Source: QZKY01 sp963666295
Lineage (GTDB): Bacteria > Pseudomonadota > Gammaproteobacteria > Burkholderiales > Burkholderiaceae_D
Length of the DNA: 64,000 nt
NCBI GenBank assembly: GCA_963666295.1
Contig: OY762707.1
Coordinates: 1,550,001 to 1,614,000 of the forward strand
Direction: 5' to 3'
Shown here: piece after piece, positions 26,306-35,612 of the stretch
Numbering within the stretch: the stretch's first letter is position 1
Layout of the letters: each line of letters opens with the position of its first letter
Notes under the pieces: generated by a model
Databases searched by the model: none
What the model saw: only the letters and a program-made list of their open reading frames with translations
What the model was told of the DNA's origin: nothing
Translations under genes and position numbers: made by a program

Positions 26306-26776
26306 ATGCCACGTCGTAGAGAAGTGCCTAAACGCGAGATTCTTCCTGATCCGAAATTCGGTAGTGTTGATGTCGCCAAATTCGTTAATGTAGTGATGCT
26401 GTCGGGCAAAAAATCCGTAGCGGAGAACATTATTTATGATGCGTTTGAGCAAATACAGGCCAAATCTGGCAAAAACCCGCTCGAAGTGTTTATGGCAGCG
26501 CTGAACAATGTTAAGCCTATGGTGGAAGTGAAGGGGCGCAGAGTGGGTGGTGCCAACTATCAGGTTCCTGTTGAGGTTCGTCCGCAGCGTCGTATGGCGC
26601 TTTCTATGCGCTGGTTGCGTGAGGCGGCGCTTAAGCGCAGCGAGAAATCGATGTCCCAGCGTCTGGCGGGCGAATTGATGGATGCTTCAGAAAATCGTGG
26701 TGGTGCGATGAGAAAGCGTGATGAGGTTCATCGTATGGCAGATGCCAACAAGGCTTTCTCGCATTTCCGATTCTAA
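26306..26776 (+). CDS. rpsG: Ribosomal protein S7
   Basis: The 156-residue product is the primary assembly protein of the 30S head, binding the 3' major domain of 16S rRNA. MPRRREVPKREILPDPKFGS and GGANYQVPVEVRPQRR are diagnostic. AAGGGGT lies upstream of the ATG. It follows rpsL by 118 bases; a hairpin in that spacer may be an autoregulatory site. Confidence 0.98.
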   Translation: MPRRREVPKREILPDPKFGSVDVAKFVNVVMLSGKKSVAENIIYDAFEQIQAKSGKNPLEVFMAALNNVKPMVEVKGRRVGGANYQVPVEVRPQRRMALSMRWLREAALKRSEKSMSQRLAGELMDASENRGGAMRKRDEVHRMADANKAFSHFRF

Positions 26777-26840
26777 TGAATGAGGAGGTTGTTCTGTCAA
26801 ATTATTGTAATGGACACCTTCTAAAATAACTCTTTTGAGG

Positions 26841-26872
26841 CCGGGCGCGTTTGATTAAAAGCGCTCGGTTTT
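26841..26872 (+). terminator. Terminator-like attenuator between rpsG and fusA
   Basis: An 8-bp GC-rich stem with one G-U pair (CCGGGCGC 26841-26848 with GCGCTCGG 26861-26868) and a 12-nt loop is followed by TTTT. It stands 26 bases before the fusA start, so it may limit read-through from rpsLG into fusA-tuf rather than end the operon. Confidence 0.5.
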
Positions 26873-26898
26873 GTGCATTAACAAGCTTAGGAACAATT

Positions 26899-29001
26899 AT
26901 GGCTCGCAAGACACCTATTAGCCGTTATCGCAATATTGGTATTTCCGCACATATTGATGCTGGCAAAACCACAACGACCGAGCGCATCCTGTTTTATACC
27001 GGGGTGAATCACAAGATTGGTGAGGTTCATGATGGTGCGGCCACCATGGACTGGATGGAGCAGGAGCAAGAGCGCGGCATCACAATTACCTCCGCTGCGA
27101 CAACGTGCTTCTGGCGAGGGATGGCGAACAACTTCCCTGAGCATCACATTAATATTATTGACACGCCGGGCCACGTTGACTTCACGATCGAGGTTGAGCG
27201 TTCCATGCGTGTTTTGGATGGTGCGTGCATGGTGTATTGCGCAGTGGGTGGCGTGCAGCCGCAATCTGAAACAGTATGGCGTCAGGCCAACAAGTACCGC
27301 GTGCCACGAATGGCTTTCGTCAACAAGATGGACCGTGTTGGCGCTGATTTCTTTAAGGTGTATGAGCAGATGCGTGGCCGCCTGCGTGCAAACCCGGTTG
27401 TCATGCAGGTTCCTATTGGTGCTGAGGAAGATTTCAAGGGTGTGATTGACCTCGTCAAGATGAAGGCCATTTATTGGGATGATGCAAGCCATGGCGTGAA
27501 ATTCGATTATGCGGACATACCGGCAGAATTGCAGGCGCAGGCAGATGAATGGCGTGAACAAATGGTTGAGGCGGCAGCCGAGGCCAATGAAGTGTTGATG
27601 GATAAATACCTTGAAGAAGGTGATTTGTCAGAAGAAGACATCAAGCTGGGTATTCGTACGCGTACTATTGCAAACGAAATTGTGCCGATGATGTGTGGTA
27701 CCGCATTCAAGAACAAAGGCGTACAAGCCATGTTGGATGGTGTGATTGAATATCTCCCTTCGCCGGTTGATATTCCGCCTGTGGCTGGTATTGGCGAGGA
27801 TGAAGAGGAGCAGACTCGCAAGGCAGACGACAACGAAAAGTTTTCGGCGCTGGCATTCAAGATCATGACGGACCCCTTTGTTGGACAGTTGATCTTCTTC
27901 CGGGTTTATTCCGGTACGATCAAGTCGGGAGACACGGTTTACAACCCGGTAAAGGGTAAGCGCGAGCGTGTTGGCCGCATCTTGCAGATGCATGCGAATA
28001 ATCGTGAGGAGCTCAAGGAAGTCAACGCGGGCGATATTGCGGCGGCAGTTGGTTTGAAAGAGGCGACTACGGGTGAGACGCTCTGCGATCCGAGCGCAAT
28101 CATTACTTTGGAGCGCATGGTGTTCCCTGAGCCAGTAATTTCGCAGGCGGTTGAGCCGAAGACCAAGGCCGATCAGGAAAAAATGTCGATTGCGCTGGGT
28201 CGTTTGGCACAAGAAGACCCTTCTTTCCGCGTAAAAACAGACGAGGAGTCGGGGCAAACCATTATTTCTGGCATGGGTGAATTACACCTTGAAATTCTGG
28301 TTGATCGCATGAAGCGTGAGTTCAATGTTGAGGCGACTGTTGGTAAGCCTCAGGTGGCCTACCGCGAAACGATTCGCAAGGTTACTGAAAACAGCGAGCA
28401 CAAGTTCGTCAAGCAGTCTGGTGGTCGTGGTCAGTACGGTCACGTTGTGCTGAAACTTGAGCCAAATGAGCCAGGCAAGGGTTTTGAGTTTGTAGACGCC
28501 ATCAAAGGTGGTGTGGTTCCACGTGAATACATCCCGGCTGTTGAGCGTGGCGTGCGAGAGGCAATGGATACGGGTGTTCTTGCGGGTTATCCGATGGTAG
28601 ACATCAAGGCGACCCTGCACTTTGGTTCTTACCACGATGTTGACTCGAACGAGAATGCTTTCCGCATGGCGGGCTCAATGGCATTCAGAGATGGCTGTCG
28701 CCAGTCTGATCCTGTCATCCTGGAGCCAATGATGGCGGTTGAAGTTGAAACACCTGAGGATTACGCGGGCAACGTGATGGGCGATTTGTCGTCTCGCCGC
28801 GGTATGGTGCAAGGGATGGATGATATTGTTGGTGGCGGCAAGATTATCAAGGCAGAAGTGCCGTTGTCCGAGATGTTTGGTTATTCGACTTCATTGCGTT
28901 CAGCTACGCAAGGTCGTGCAACTTATACCATGGAATTCAAGCACTATCTGGAAGCACCGAAAAACATCATTGAAGCAATTGTTAGTGCAAGAGCTAAGTA
29001 G
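26899..29001 (+). CDS. fusA: Elongation factor G
   Basis: The 700-residue product is the translocase GTPase of translation and also acts with RRF in ribosome recycling. GTPase motifs: AHIDAGKTTTTER (G1, about 17-29), DTPGHVDF (G3) and NKMDRVGADF (G4). All five domains are present by length and ordered motifs. The start at 26899 (MARKTPISRYRNIG) is preferred over an upstream in-frame ATG at 26851, which would place 16 extra residues before a conserved N terminus. Confidence 0.98.
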   Translation: MARKTPISRYRNIGISAHIDAGKTTTTERILFYTGVNHKIGEVHDGAATMDWMEQEQERGITITSAATTCFWRGMANNFPEHHINIIDTPGHVDFTIEVERSMRVLDGACMVYCAVGGVQPQSETVWRQANKYRVPRMAFVNKMDRVGADFFKVYEQMRGRLRANPVVMQVPIGAEEDFKGVIDLVKMKAIYWDDASHGVKFDYADIPAELQAQADEWREQMVEAAAEANEVLMDKYLEEGDLSEEDIKLGIRTRTIANEIVPMMCGTAFKNKGVQAMLDGVIEYLPSPVDIPPVAGIGEDEEEQTRKADDNEKFSALAFKIMTDPFVGQLIFFRVYSGTIKSGDTVYNPVKGKRERVGRILQMHANNREELKEVNAGDIAAAVGLKEATTGETLCDPSAIITLERMVFPEPVISQAVEPKTKADQEKMSIALGRLAQEDPSFRVKTDEESGQTIISGMGELHLEILVDRMKREFNVEATVGKPQVAYRETIRKVTENSEHKFVKQSGGRGQYGHVVLKLEPNEPGKGFEFVDAIKGGVVPREYIPAVERGVREAMDTGVLAGYPMVDIKATLHFGSYHDVDSNENAFRMAGSMAFRDGCRQSDPVILEPMMAVEVETPEDYAGNVMGDLSSRRGMVQGMDDIVGGGKIIKAEVPLSEMFGYSTSLRSATQGRATYTMEFKHYLEAPKNIIEAIVSARAK

Positions 29002-29076
29002 TTAAGGTTTTCTGCTCAGTCAAGACGCTGGGCGTGAGTTTGTACATATAAATCGTTCTTTTTTGAGGTAAGAAAA

Positions 29077-30267
<1,191 letters not shown>

Positions 30268-30293
30268 GTGGGTAGCACTCTTAAATAAAATAT

Positions 30294-30318
30294 GCTTCTG
30301 GCGGCATTCGCCAGAAGC
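30294..30318 (+). promoter_or_regulatory. Strong hairpin between tuf and rpsJ
   Basis: A 10-bp perfect stem (GCTTCTGGCG 30294-30303 with CGCCAGAAGC 30309-30318) has a 5-nt loop GCATT. It is followed by TCGTTCTTTG, a weak T-tract, 22 bases before rpsJ. It could act as an attenuator, an RNA-processing site or a leader element. Confidence 0.55.
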
Positions 30319-30340
30319 TCGTTCTTTGTAGAAGGTAATC

Positions 30341-30652
30341 ATGCAAAACCAGAAAATTCGCATTCGCCTCAAGGCGTTTGACTATAAGCTGATTGATCAG
30401 TCAGCACTTGAAATCATTGAAACAGCTAAGCGTACTGGTGCAATTGTTAAGGGCCCTGTTCCTTTGCCAACACGCATCCAGCGTTTTGATGTTTTGCGTT
30501 CACCACACGTTAACAAAAAGTCACGTGATCAGTTTGAGATCAGAACCCATCAGCGTTTGATGGATATTGTCGACCCGACAGAAAAAACAGTTGATGCACT
30601 CATGAAACTGGATTTGCCTGCCGGAGTAGATGTTGAAATCAAATTGCAGTAA
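30341..30652 (+). CDS. rpsJ: Ribosomal protein S10 (NusE)
   Basis: The 103-residue product is a 30S head protein that also serves in NusB-dependent antitermination and NusG coupling. QNQKIRIRLKAFDYKLID and PLPTRIQRFDVLRSPHVNKKSRDQFE are diagnostic. It lies between a hairpin (upstream) and two tandem promoters (downstream), so its transcript level may differ from the rest of the S10 operon. Confidence 0.98.
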   Translation: MQNQKIRIRLKAFDYKLIDQSALEIIETAKRTGAIVKGPVPLPTRIQRFDVLRSPHVNKKSRDQFEIRTHQRLMDIVDPTEKTVDALMKLDLPAGVDVEIKLQ

Positions 30653-30662
30653 ATGCAGTGAG

Positions 30663-30686
30663 ACCGACAAAAAAATATTTGTCGGT
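30663..30686 (+). terminator. Hairpin after rpsJ (possible partial terminator)
   Basis: A 9-bp perfect stem (ACCGACAAA 30663-30671 with TTTGTCGGT 30678-30686) and a 6-nt A-rich loop lie 10 bases after the rpsJ stop. Only TGTT follows, so termination would be weak. The 3' end of the stem touches the -35 of the next promoter. Confidence 0.4.
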
Positions 30687-30714
30687 TGTTAAATAGATTA
30701 AGTCGGGCTATAAT
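30686..30714 (+). promoter_or_regulatory. Promoter P1 of the rplC operon
   Basis: TTGTTA (30686-30691), a 17-base spacer and a perfect TATAAT (30709-30714). The -10 lies in the loop of a perfect inverted repeat (CGGGC 30704-30708 and GCCCG 30715-30719). Confidence 0.7.
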
Positions 30715-30733
30715 GCCCGGCTATGCAGGTAGT

Positions 30734-30762
30734 TTGTTACTGCAGATTTTGTTGAATATAAT
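30734..30762 (+). promoter_or_regulatory. Promoter P2 of the rplC operon
   Basis: TTGTTA (30734-30739), a 17-base spacer and a perfect TATAAT (30757-30762): the same hexamers and spacing as P1, 48 bases downstream. The -10 ends 37 bases before the rplC start. Confidence 0.7.
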
Positions 30763-30799
30763 CAGCCCCGCCCAATCGTAGGTGGGAATGGAGAGAATA

Positions 30800-31456
30800 A
30801 TGAGCCTAGGCCTAATTGGTCGCAAGGTTGGAATGATGCGCGTATTCACGGATGATGGTGATTCTTTGCCTGTCACCGTGATTGATGTGTCAAACAACCG
30901 AGTTGCGCAAATCAAGACGCCTGAAACGGACGGGTATTCCGCTGTTCAGGTCGCATTCGGTCAGCGCCGTCCTTCGCGTGTGAACAAGCCTTCTGCTGGT
31001 CATTTTGCTAAAGCAGCTGTACTTGCTGGTTCCACTTTGAAAGAGTTCCGTATTGATCCCACGTCTACTGCAAGCATGAATCTCGGTGATGTTGTGCCGG
31101 TCTCCATGTTTGAGGTAGGTCAGAAGATTGATGTGCAAGGTACCTCTATCGGTAAGGGTTTTGCTGGTGTCATCAAGCGCCATAACTTTGGTGGTGGTCG
31201 AGCTTCGCACGGCAATTCGTTGTCGCATCGTGTGCCGGGTTCAATTGGTATGAATCAGGACCCTGGGCGTGTGTTTCCGGGCAAGAAGTTGCCTGGTCAT
31301 ATGGGTAATGTGAAGCGTACCGTGCAGAATCTTGAGATTGTGCGTATTGATGAGGAGCGTCAGTTGTTGCTGGTCAAGGGCGCGGTTCCGGGTGCGAAGA
31401 ACGGGCAGGTTGTTGTTTATCCTGCTATTAAAGCTAAAGTTGACGGAGGGGTGTGA
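30800..31456 (+). CDS. rplC: Ribosomal protein L3
   Basis: The 218-residue product is an early 50S assembly protein near the peptidyl-transferase centre. SLGLIGRKVGMMRVFTDDG and GMNQDPGRVFPGKKLPGHMG are diagnostic; Q153 in the latter is equivalent to the glutamine methylated by PrmB in E. coli. The ATG at 30800 follows GGAGAG. It is the first gene after two tandem promoters. Confidence 0.98.
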   Translation: MSLGLIGRKVGMMRVFTDDGDSLPVTVIDVSNNRVAQIKTPETDGYSAVQVAFGQRRPSRVNKPSAGHFAKAAVLAGSTLKEFRIDPTSTASMNLGDVVPVSMFEVGQKIDVQGTSIGKGFAGVIKRHNFGGGRASHGNSLSHRVPGSIGMNQDPGRVFPGKKLPGHMGNVKRTVQNLEIVRIDEERQLLLVKGAVPGAKNGQVVVYPAIKAKVDGGV

Positions 31457-31457
31457 A

Positions 31458-32078
31458 ATGGATTTGAAGCTCCTAAATAATGTCGGCGAAGCTACGGATA
31501 ATGTGGTTGTCCCAGATACCGTTTTTGGTCGTGATTACAACGAGGCGCTGATTCATCAGGTCGTTGTGGCTTTTCAGGCAAATGCGCGTGGTGGCAATCG
31601 TAAGCAAAAAACGCGTAGCGAAGTGAAGCATTCGACCAAGAAGCCATGGAAGCAAAAGGGTACTGGCCGTGCGCGAGCTGGTTCCACGGCATCGCCTTTG
31701 TGGCGTGGAGGTGGTCGCGCGTTTCCAAGTAGCCCGGACGAGAATTTTACACACAAGCTGAATCGGAAGATGTATCGGGCGGGTATGTGCTCGATTCTGT
31801 CGCAATTGGTGCGAGAAGATCGCTTGCGTGTTGTGGATGATTTCACTTTGGAGGCGCCTAAAACTAAGTTGATGGCGCAGAAGTTGAAGGATATGGGTTT
31901 GGTGTCTGTGCTTTTGATTACGGGCGAATACGACGAGAATTTGTATCTCGCGTCACGCAATTTGCCAAATGTACAGGTTATGGAGCCGCATCATGCTGAT
32001 CCGATGTCATTGATTTACTTTGATGACATTCTGATTACCAAGCCGGCGCTGGCGAAGATTGAGGAGATGCTGGCATGA
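31458..32078 (+). CDS. rplD: Ribosomal protein L4
   Basis: The 206-residue product has a globular domain and the long exit-tunnel loop (KKPWKQKGTGRARAGSTASP). In E. coli L4 is the feedback regulator of the S10 operon. The start at 31458 is one base after the rplC stop; the longer open frame overlaps rplC and is rejected. Its last bases overlap rplW by ATGA. Confidence 0.98.
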   Translation: MDLKLLNNVGEATDNVVVPDTVFGRDYNEALIHQVVVAFQANARGGNRKQKTRSEVKHSTKKPWKQKGTGRARAGSTASPLWRGGGRAFPSSPDENFTHKLNRKMYRAGMCSILSQLVREDRLRVVDDFTLEAPKTKLMAQKLKDMGLVSVLLITGEYDENLYLASRNLPNVQVMEPHHADPMSLIYFDDILITKPALAKIEEMLA

Positions 32079-32392
32079 ATGCAAAAATGAAAATTAGCGA
32101 AGAGCGCTTGCTCAAAGTGTTGCTTGCGCCGGTTATTTCCGAAAAAGCGACCTTTCTTGCCGAGAAAAATGGTCAGGCAGTTTTTCGTGTGATGCCGTGT
32201 GCTACCAAGCCTGAAATCAAGGCTGCGGTTGAGTCGCTTTTTAAGGTGGATGTGAAGTCTGTTCAGGTCACCAACCGCAAGGGCAAGCGGGGCAGATTTG
32301 GTAAGTTTATGGGTCGTCGCGCCAATGCGAAGCTCGCGTATATAAATATTGCGCAGGGCCAGGAAATTAATCTCTTCGAGGAGGCTAAGTAA
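32075..32392 (+). CDS. rplW: Ribosomal protein L23
   Basis: The 105-residue product sits at the tunnel exit and docks trigger factor and SRP. EERLLKVLLAPVISEKATFLAEK and RKGKRGRFGKFMGRR are diagnostic. It overlaps the rplD stop, so translation is coupled. Confidence 0.98.
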   Translation: MNAKMKISEERLLKVLLAPVISEKATFLAEKNGQAVFRVMPCATKPEIKAAVESLFKVDVKSVQVTNRKGKRGRFGKFMGRRANAKLAYINIAQGQEINLFEEAK

Positions 32393-32394
32393 TT

Positions 32395-33225
32395 ATGGCA
32401 CTCGTTAAGGTCAAGCCGACGTCTGCAGGGCGTCGCGGAATGGTCAAGGTGATCACGCCTGGGCTGCACAAGGGTGAGCCATACGCGCCGTTGCTTGAAA
32501 AGAAAAGTAAAAATGCCGGCCGTAACAACAATGGTCACATTACGGTGCGCCATATGGGCGGTGGTCATAAGCAACATTACCGATTGGTTGATTTCAAGCG
32601 CGCCAAGGATGGCATTCCCGCTAAAATCGAGCGAATTGAGTATGATCCGAATCGTACCGCGCATATAGCGCTGCTGTGCTATGCGGATGGTGAGCGTCGT
32701 TACATTATTTCGCCCAAGGGAGTTTCTGCTGGGGATAGTCTTATGAGTGGTGCTGAGGCGCCAATCAAGCCTGGAAACTGCTTGCCGATCAGGAATATTC
32801 CAGTGGGCACGACCATTCACTGTATTGAAATGTTCCCAGGAAAAGGGGCGCAGATCGCGCGTTCGGCGGGTGCGTACGCAGTATTGATGGCGCGTGATGC
32901 TGTATACGCGCAGGTTCGCTTGCGCTCCGGTGAAGTGCGTCGCGTGCATATCGATTGTCGCGCTACAGTTGGTGAAGTGGGTAATGCGGATCAGGGCTTG
33001 CGCAAGATCGGTAAGGCAGGTGCCAAGCGTTGGCGCGGTATTCGCCCGACTGTTCGTGGTGTGGTTATGAATCCGGTCGATCATCCTCATGGTGGTGGTG
33101 AAGGCAGGACTTCCGGTGGCCGTCATCCAGTTTCGCCGTGGGGTTGGCAGACCAAGGGCAAGAAGACGCGCAACAATAAGCGCACGTCTTCAATGATTGT
33201 TTCGCGCCGTGGCAAGAAGAGATAA
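32395..33225 (+). CDS. rplB: Ribosomal protein L2
   Basis: The 276-residue product is needed for subunit joining and peptidyl transferase. HITVRHMGGGHKQHYR and the C-terminal MNPVDHPHGGGEGRTSGGRH (with the conserved histidine) are diagnostic. It starts two bases after rplW. The basic C-terminal tail KGKKTRNNKRTSSMIVSRR is normal. Confidence 0.99.
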   Translation: MALVKVKPTSAGRRGMVKVITPGLHKGEPYAPLLEKKSKNAGRNNNGHITVRHMGGGHKQHYRLVDFKRAKDGIPAKIERIEYDPNRTAHIALLCYADGERRYIISPKGVSAGDSLMSGAEAPIKPGNCLPIRNIPVGTTIHCIEMFPGKGAQIARSAGAYAVLMARDAVYAQVRLRSGEVRRVHIDCRATVGEVGNADQGLRKIGKAGAKRWRGIRPTVRGVVMNPVDHPHGGGEGRTSGGRHPVSPWGWQTKGKKTRNNKRTSSMIVSRRGKKR

Positions 33226-33235
33226 GGGGTAGCAC

Positions 33236-33511
33236 ATGACACGTTCATTGAAAAAAGGGCCGTTCTGTGATGCCCATCTCATGAAGAAGGTGGTGACCGC
33301 ACAGGAAGTCAAGGACAAGCGTCCGATCAAGACCTGGTCGCGCCGTTCAACGATCATGCCCGATTTTATCGGGTTAACAATTGCAGTTCATAATGGCAAG
33401 CAGCATGTTCCTGTCTATATTTCTGAAAATATGGTCGGACATAAGCTGGGGGAATTTGCGCTGACGCGTACGTTCAAAGGCCATGCTGCAGATAAAAAGT
33501 CGAAGAGATAA
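33236..33511 (+). CDS. rpsS: Ribosomal protein S19
   Basis: The 91-residue product of the 30S head. MTRSLKKGPFCDAHLMKKV and WSRRSTIMPDFIGLTIAVHNGK are diagnostic. An AAGGGGT site precedes the ATG. Confidence 0.98.
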   Translation: MTRSLKKGPFCDAHLMKKVVTAQEVKDKRPIKTWSRRSTIMPDFIGLTIAVHNGKQHVPVYISENMVGHKLGEFALTRTFKGHAADKKSKR

Positions 33512-33520
33512 GGTGGCATG

Positions 33521-33850
33521 ATGGAAACGAAAGCTACTCTCAAAATGGTGCGTCTTTCTCCTCAAAAAGGGAGATTGGTCGCAGATATGGTTCGCGGCAA
33601 GCCTGTTGCGCAAGCGCTTGATATTTTGACATTTAGCCCAAAGAAGGGTGCGGTCATAATTAAAAAAGTGCTTGAGTCAGCAATTGCAAATGCGGAGCAC
33701 AATGATGGTGCGGACATCGATGAGCTGAAGGTGGCCTCGATTTGCGTTGATCAAGGTCCGAAGTTGAAGCGGATGAGGGCTCGCGCAAAAGGGCGCGGTG
33801 ATCGGATCGAAAAAACAACCTGTCACATTTACGTGACTGTCAGCAACTAA
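33521..33850 (+). CDS. rplV: Ribosomal protein L22
   Basis: The 109-residue product lines the exit tunnel with its extended beta-hairpin (QGPKLKRMRARAKGRGDRI). The second of two adjacent ATGs (33521) is chosen: AAGG at 33510-33513 is at proper distance and the METKA opening matches the family. The alternative at 33518 adds one Met. Confidence 0.97.
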   Translation: METKATLKMVRLSPQKGRLVADMVRGKPVAQALDILTFSPKKGAVIIKKVLESAIANAEHNDGADIDELKVASICVDQGPKLKRMRARAKGRGDRIEKTTCHIYVTVSN

Positions 33851-33859
33851 GGAGTCAAG

Positions 33860-34714
33860 ATGGGACAGAAGATTCATCCGACAGGTTTTAGACTGGCTGT
33901 TGCGCGTAATTGGTCTTCTCGCTGGTATGCGGGCAATACCAATTTTGCCACGATGCTCAACGAAGACCTGAAGGCGCGTGCTTATCTGAAGAAGAAGCTG
34001 AAAAATGCTTCGGTTGGCGAAGTGGTTATTGAGCGCCCAGCCAGAAATGCCCGCTTTACAATTTACAGCTCACGTCCGGGTGTCGTTATTGGCAAGAAGG
34101 GCGAGGACATCGAGGTGTTGCGCACTGAATTGGCGAAGATCATGGGTGTTCCGGTGCATGTGAACATCGAAGAAATTCGCAAGCCGGAAATTGATGCGCA
34201 GTTGATTGCTGATTCAATTACGCAACAGTTGGAAAGGCGGATTATGTTCCGTCGTGCGATGCGCAGGGCAATGCAGAATGCGATGCGCTTGGGCGCGCAG
34301 GGTATCAAGATCATGTCTGCAGGTCGCTTGAATGGCGTTGAAATCGCGCGGACAGAGTGGTATCGCGAAGGCAGGGTTCCTTTGCATACACTGCGCGCTG
34401 ATGTTGACTATGCTACGAGTGAGGCGCTGACAACCTACGGTATTATTGGTGTCAAAGTTTGGGTTTACAAAGGTGATCGTCTAGCAAATGGTGAGGCTCC
34501 AGTCGTTGAATCACCAGTTGACGAAGAAAAGAAAAAGCGCGGTCGGCGTGATGATGGTAAACCAGGTGGGCGTACCCGCACTCGTCGCACTGAGGCCAGT
34601 AACGGTGAGTCTGCTGCGCCTGCGGCGACTACTGCGAAACGTGTTCGCACCAGAAAGCCTGATGCTGTCGCAGAGGGCGCGGCTGCAACCACGGTAGAGA
34701 AAGCAGGAGAATAA
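33860..34714 (+). CDS. rpsC: Ribosomal protein S3 with extended C terminus
   Basis: The 284-residue product forms the mRNA entry site with S4 and S5. The KH domain carries RPGVVIGKKGEDIEVLR. The core ends near residue 215 (GVKVWVYKGDRL). The remaining 65-70 residues are an Arg/Lys and Ala-rich low-complexity tail (KKKRGRRDDGKPGGRTRTRR and onward) not present in E. coli S3 (233 residues). Extensions of this kind occur in some betaproteobacteria; their role is not known to me. The stop is followed two bases later by rplP. Confidence 0.97.
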   Translation: MGQKIHPTGFRLAVARNWSSRWYAGNTNFATMLNEDLKARAYLKKKLKNASVGEVVIERPARNARFTIYSSRPGVVIGKKGEDIEVLRTELAKIMGVPVHVNIEEIRKPEIDAQLIADSITQQLERRIMFRRAMRRAMQNAMRLGAQGIKIMSAGRLNGVEIARTEWYREGRVPLHTLRADVDYATSEALTTYGIIGVKVWVYKGDRLANGEAPVVESPVDEEKKKRGRRDDGKPGGRTRTRRTEASNGESAAPAATTAKRVRTRKPDAVAEGAAATTVEKAGE

Positions 34715-34716
34715 TC

Positions 34717-35136
34717 ATGCTGCAACCAAGACGCAGAAAATATCGTAAAGAGCACAAAGGTCGTAACACGGGAATATCGCACGAACGTGGTACTTCGGTT
34801 TCATTTGGTGAGTTTGGCCTGAAAGCAACAGAGCGGGGCCGGATCACGGCTCGCCAGATTGAAGCAGCACGCCGTGCCATGACGCGTCACATTCGACGTG
34901 GCGGTCAAATTTGGATACGTATCTTTCCGGATAAGCCAATTTCCAAGAAGCCTGCTGAGGTGCGTATGGGTAAAGGTAAGGGTAACCCTGAGTATTGGGT
35001 GGCAGAAGTTCGCCCAGGCAGAGTTCTTTATGAAATGGATGGTGTAAACGAAGCGATGGCACGCTCGGCATTTCGTTTGGCTGCGGCCAAGCTGCCAGTA
35101 CAGACCACGTTTGTTTGTCGCCAAGTTGGACAATAA
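34717..35136 (+). CDS. rplP: Ribosomal protein L16
   Basis: The 139-residue product binds near the A site of 23S rRNA. MLQPRRRKYRKEHKGRN and GGQIWIRIFPDKPISKKPAE are diagnostic; the arginine-containing RMGKGKGNPEYWVA loop includes the position hydroxylated by YcfD/RoxA in E. coli. Confidence 0.98.
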   Translation: MLQPRRRKYRKEHKGRNTGISHERGTSVSFGEFGLKATERGRITARQIEAARRAMTRHIRRGGQIWIRIFPDKPISKKPAEVRMGKGKGNPEYWVAEVRPGRVLYEMDGVNEAMARSAFRLAAAKLPVQTTFVCRQVGQ

Positions 35137-35148
35137 AAGGAGTGAGCC

Positions 35149-35337
35149 ATGAAAGCAAGTGAGCTCCAAGGTATGGATAAAGCTGCCTTGACGAAGGAAC
35201 TGAATGATTTGCTGCGCGCGCAGTTCAATTTGCGTATGCAGAGCGCAACGCAGCAATTAACGGATAATTCGCAGCTGAAAAAAGTTCGGCGTGATATTGC
35301 ACGCGTGAAAACGGTAATGAATTCGAAGGAAGCCTGA
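35149..35337 (+). CDS. rpmC: Ribosomal protein L29
   Basis: The 62-residue two-helix protein at the tunnel exit, next to L23. LLRAQFNLRMQSATQQL and VRRDIARVKTV are diagnostic. Its TGA shares the A with the rpsQ start. Confidence 0.97.
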   Translation: MKASELQGMDKAALTKELNDLLRAQFNLRMQSATQQLTDNSQLKKVRRDIARVKTVMNSKEA

Positions 35338-35612
35338 TGATGAATGCTCAAGAAAAACAGGTGCGTAATCGCACACTGACTGGTCGAGTGGTTTCGGACA
35401 AGATGGACAAGAGTGTGTCCGTTCAGGTTGAAAGGCGTGTGAAACATCCGCTATACGGAAAGGTTATTGTGCTGTCAAAGAAGTACTTGGCGCATGATGA
35501 GTTGAACGAGGCAGCGGTAGGAGACACGATTGAAATCCAGGAGGGTCGTCCGGTTTCGAAGCGCAAAGCCTGGCGTTTGACTAAGGTCATCAAAAAAGCA
35601 CAAATTTTGTAA
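35337..35612 (+). CDS. rpsQ: Ribosomal protein S17
   Basis: The 91-residue OB-fold primary binder of 16S rRNA 5' domain. RTLTGRVVSDKMDKSVSVQV and VQVERRVKHPLYGK are diagnostic. Two ATGs in tandem (35337 and 35340) are both plausible; the first overlaps the rpmC stop by one base. Confidence 0.97.
   Translation: MMNAQEKQVRNRTLTGRVVSDKMDKSVSVQVERRVKHPLYGKVIVLSKKYLAHDELNEAAVGDTIEIQEGRPVSKRKAWRLTKVIKKAQIL

Noticed and set aside
32263..33126. 287-codon minus-strand open frame
   Set aside because: It is antisense to rplB; long frames opposite highly biased ribosomal genes are common and this one has no recognisable motif.
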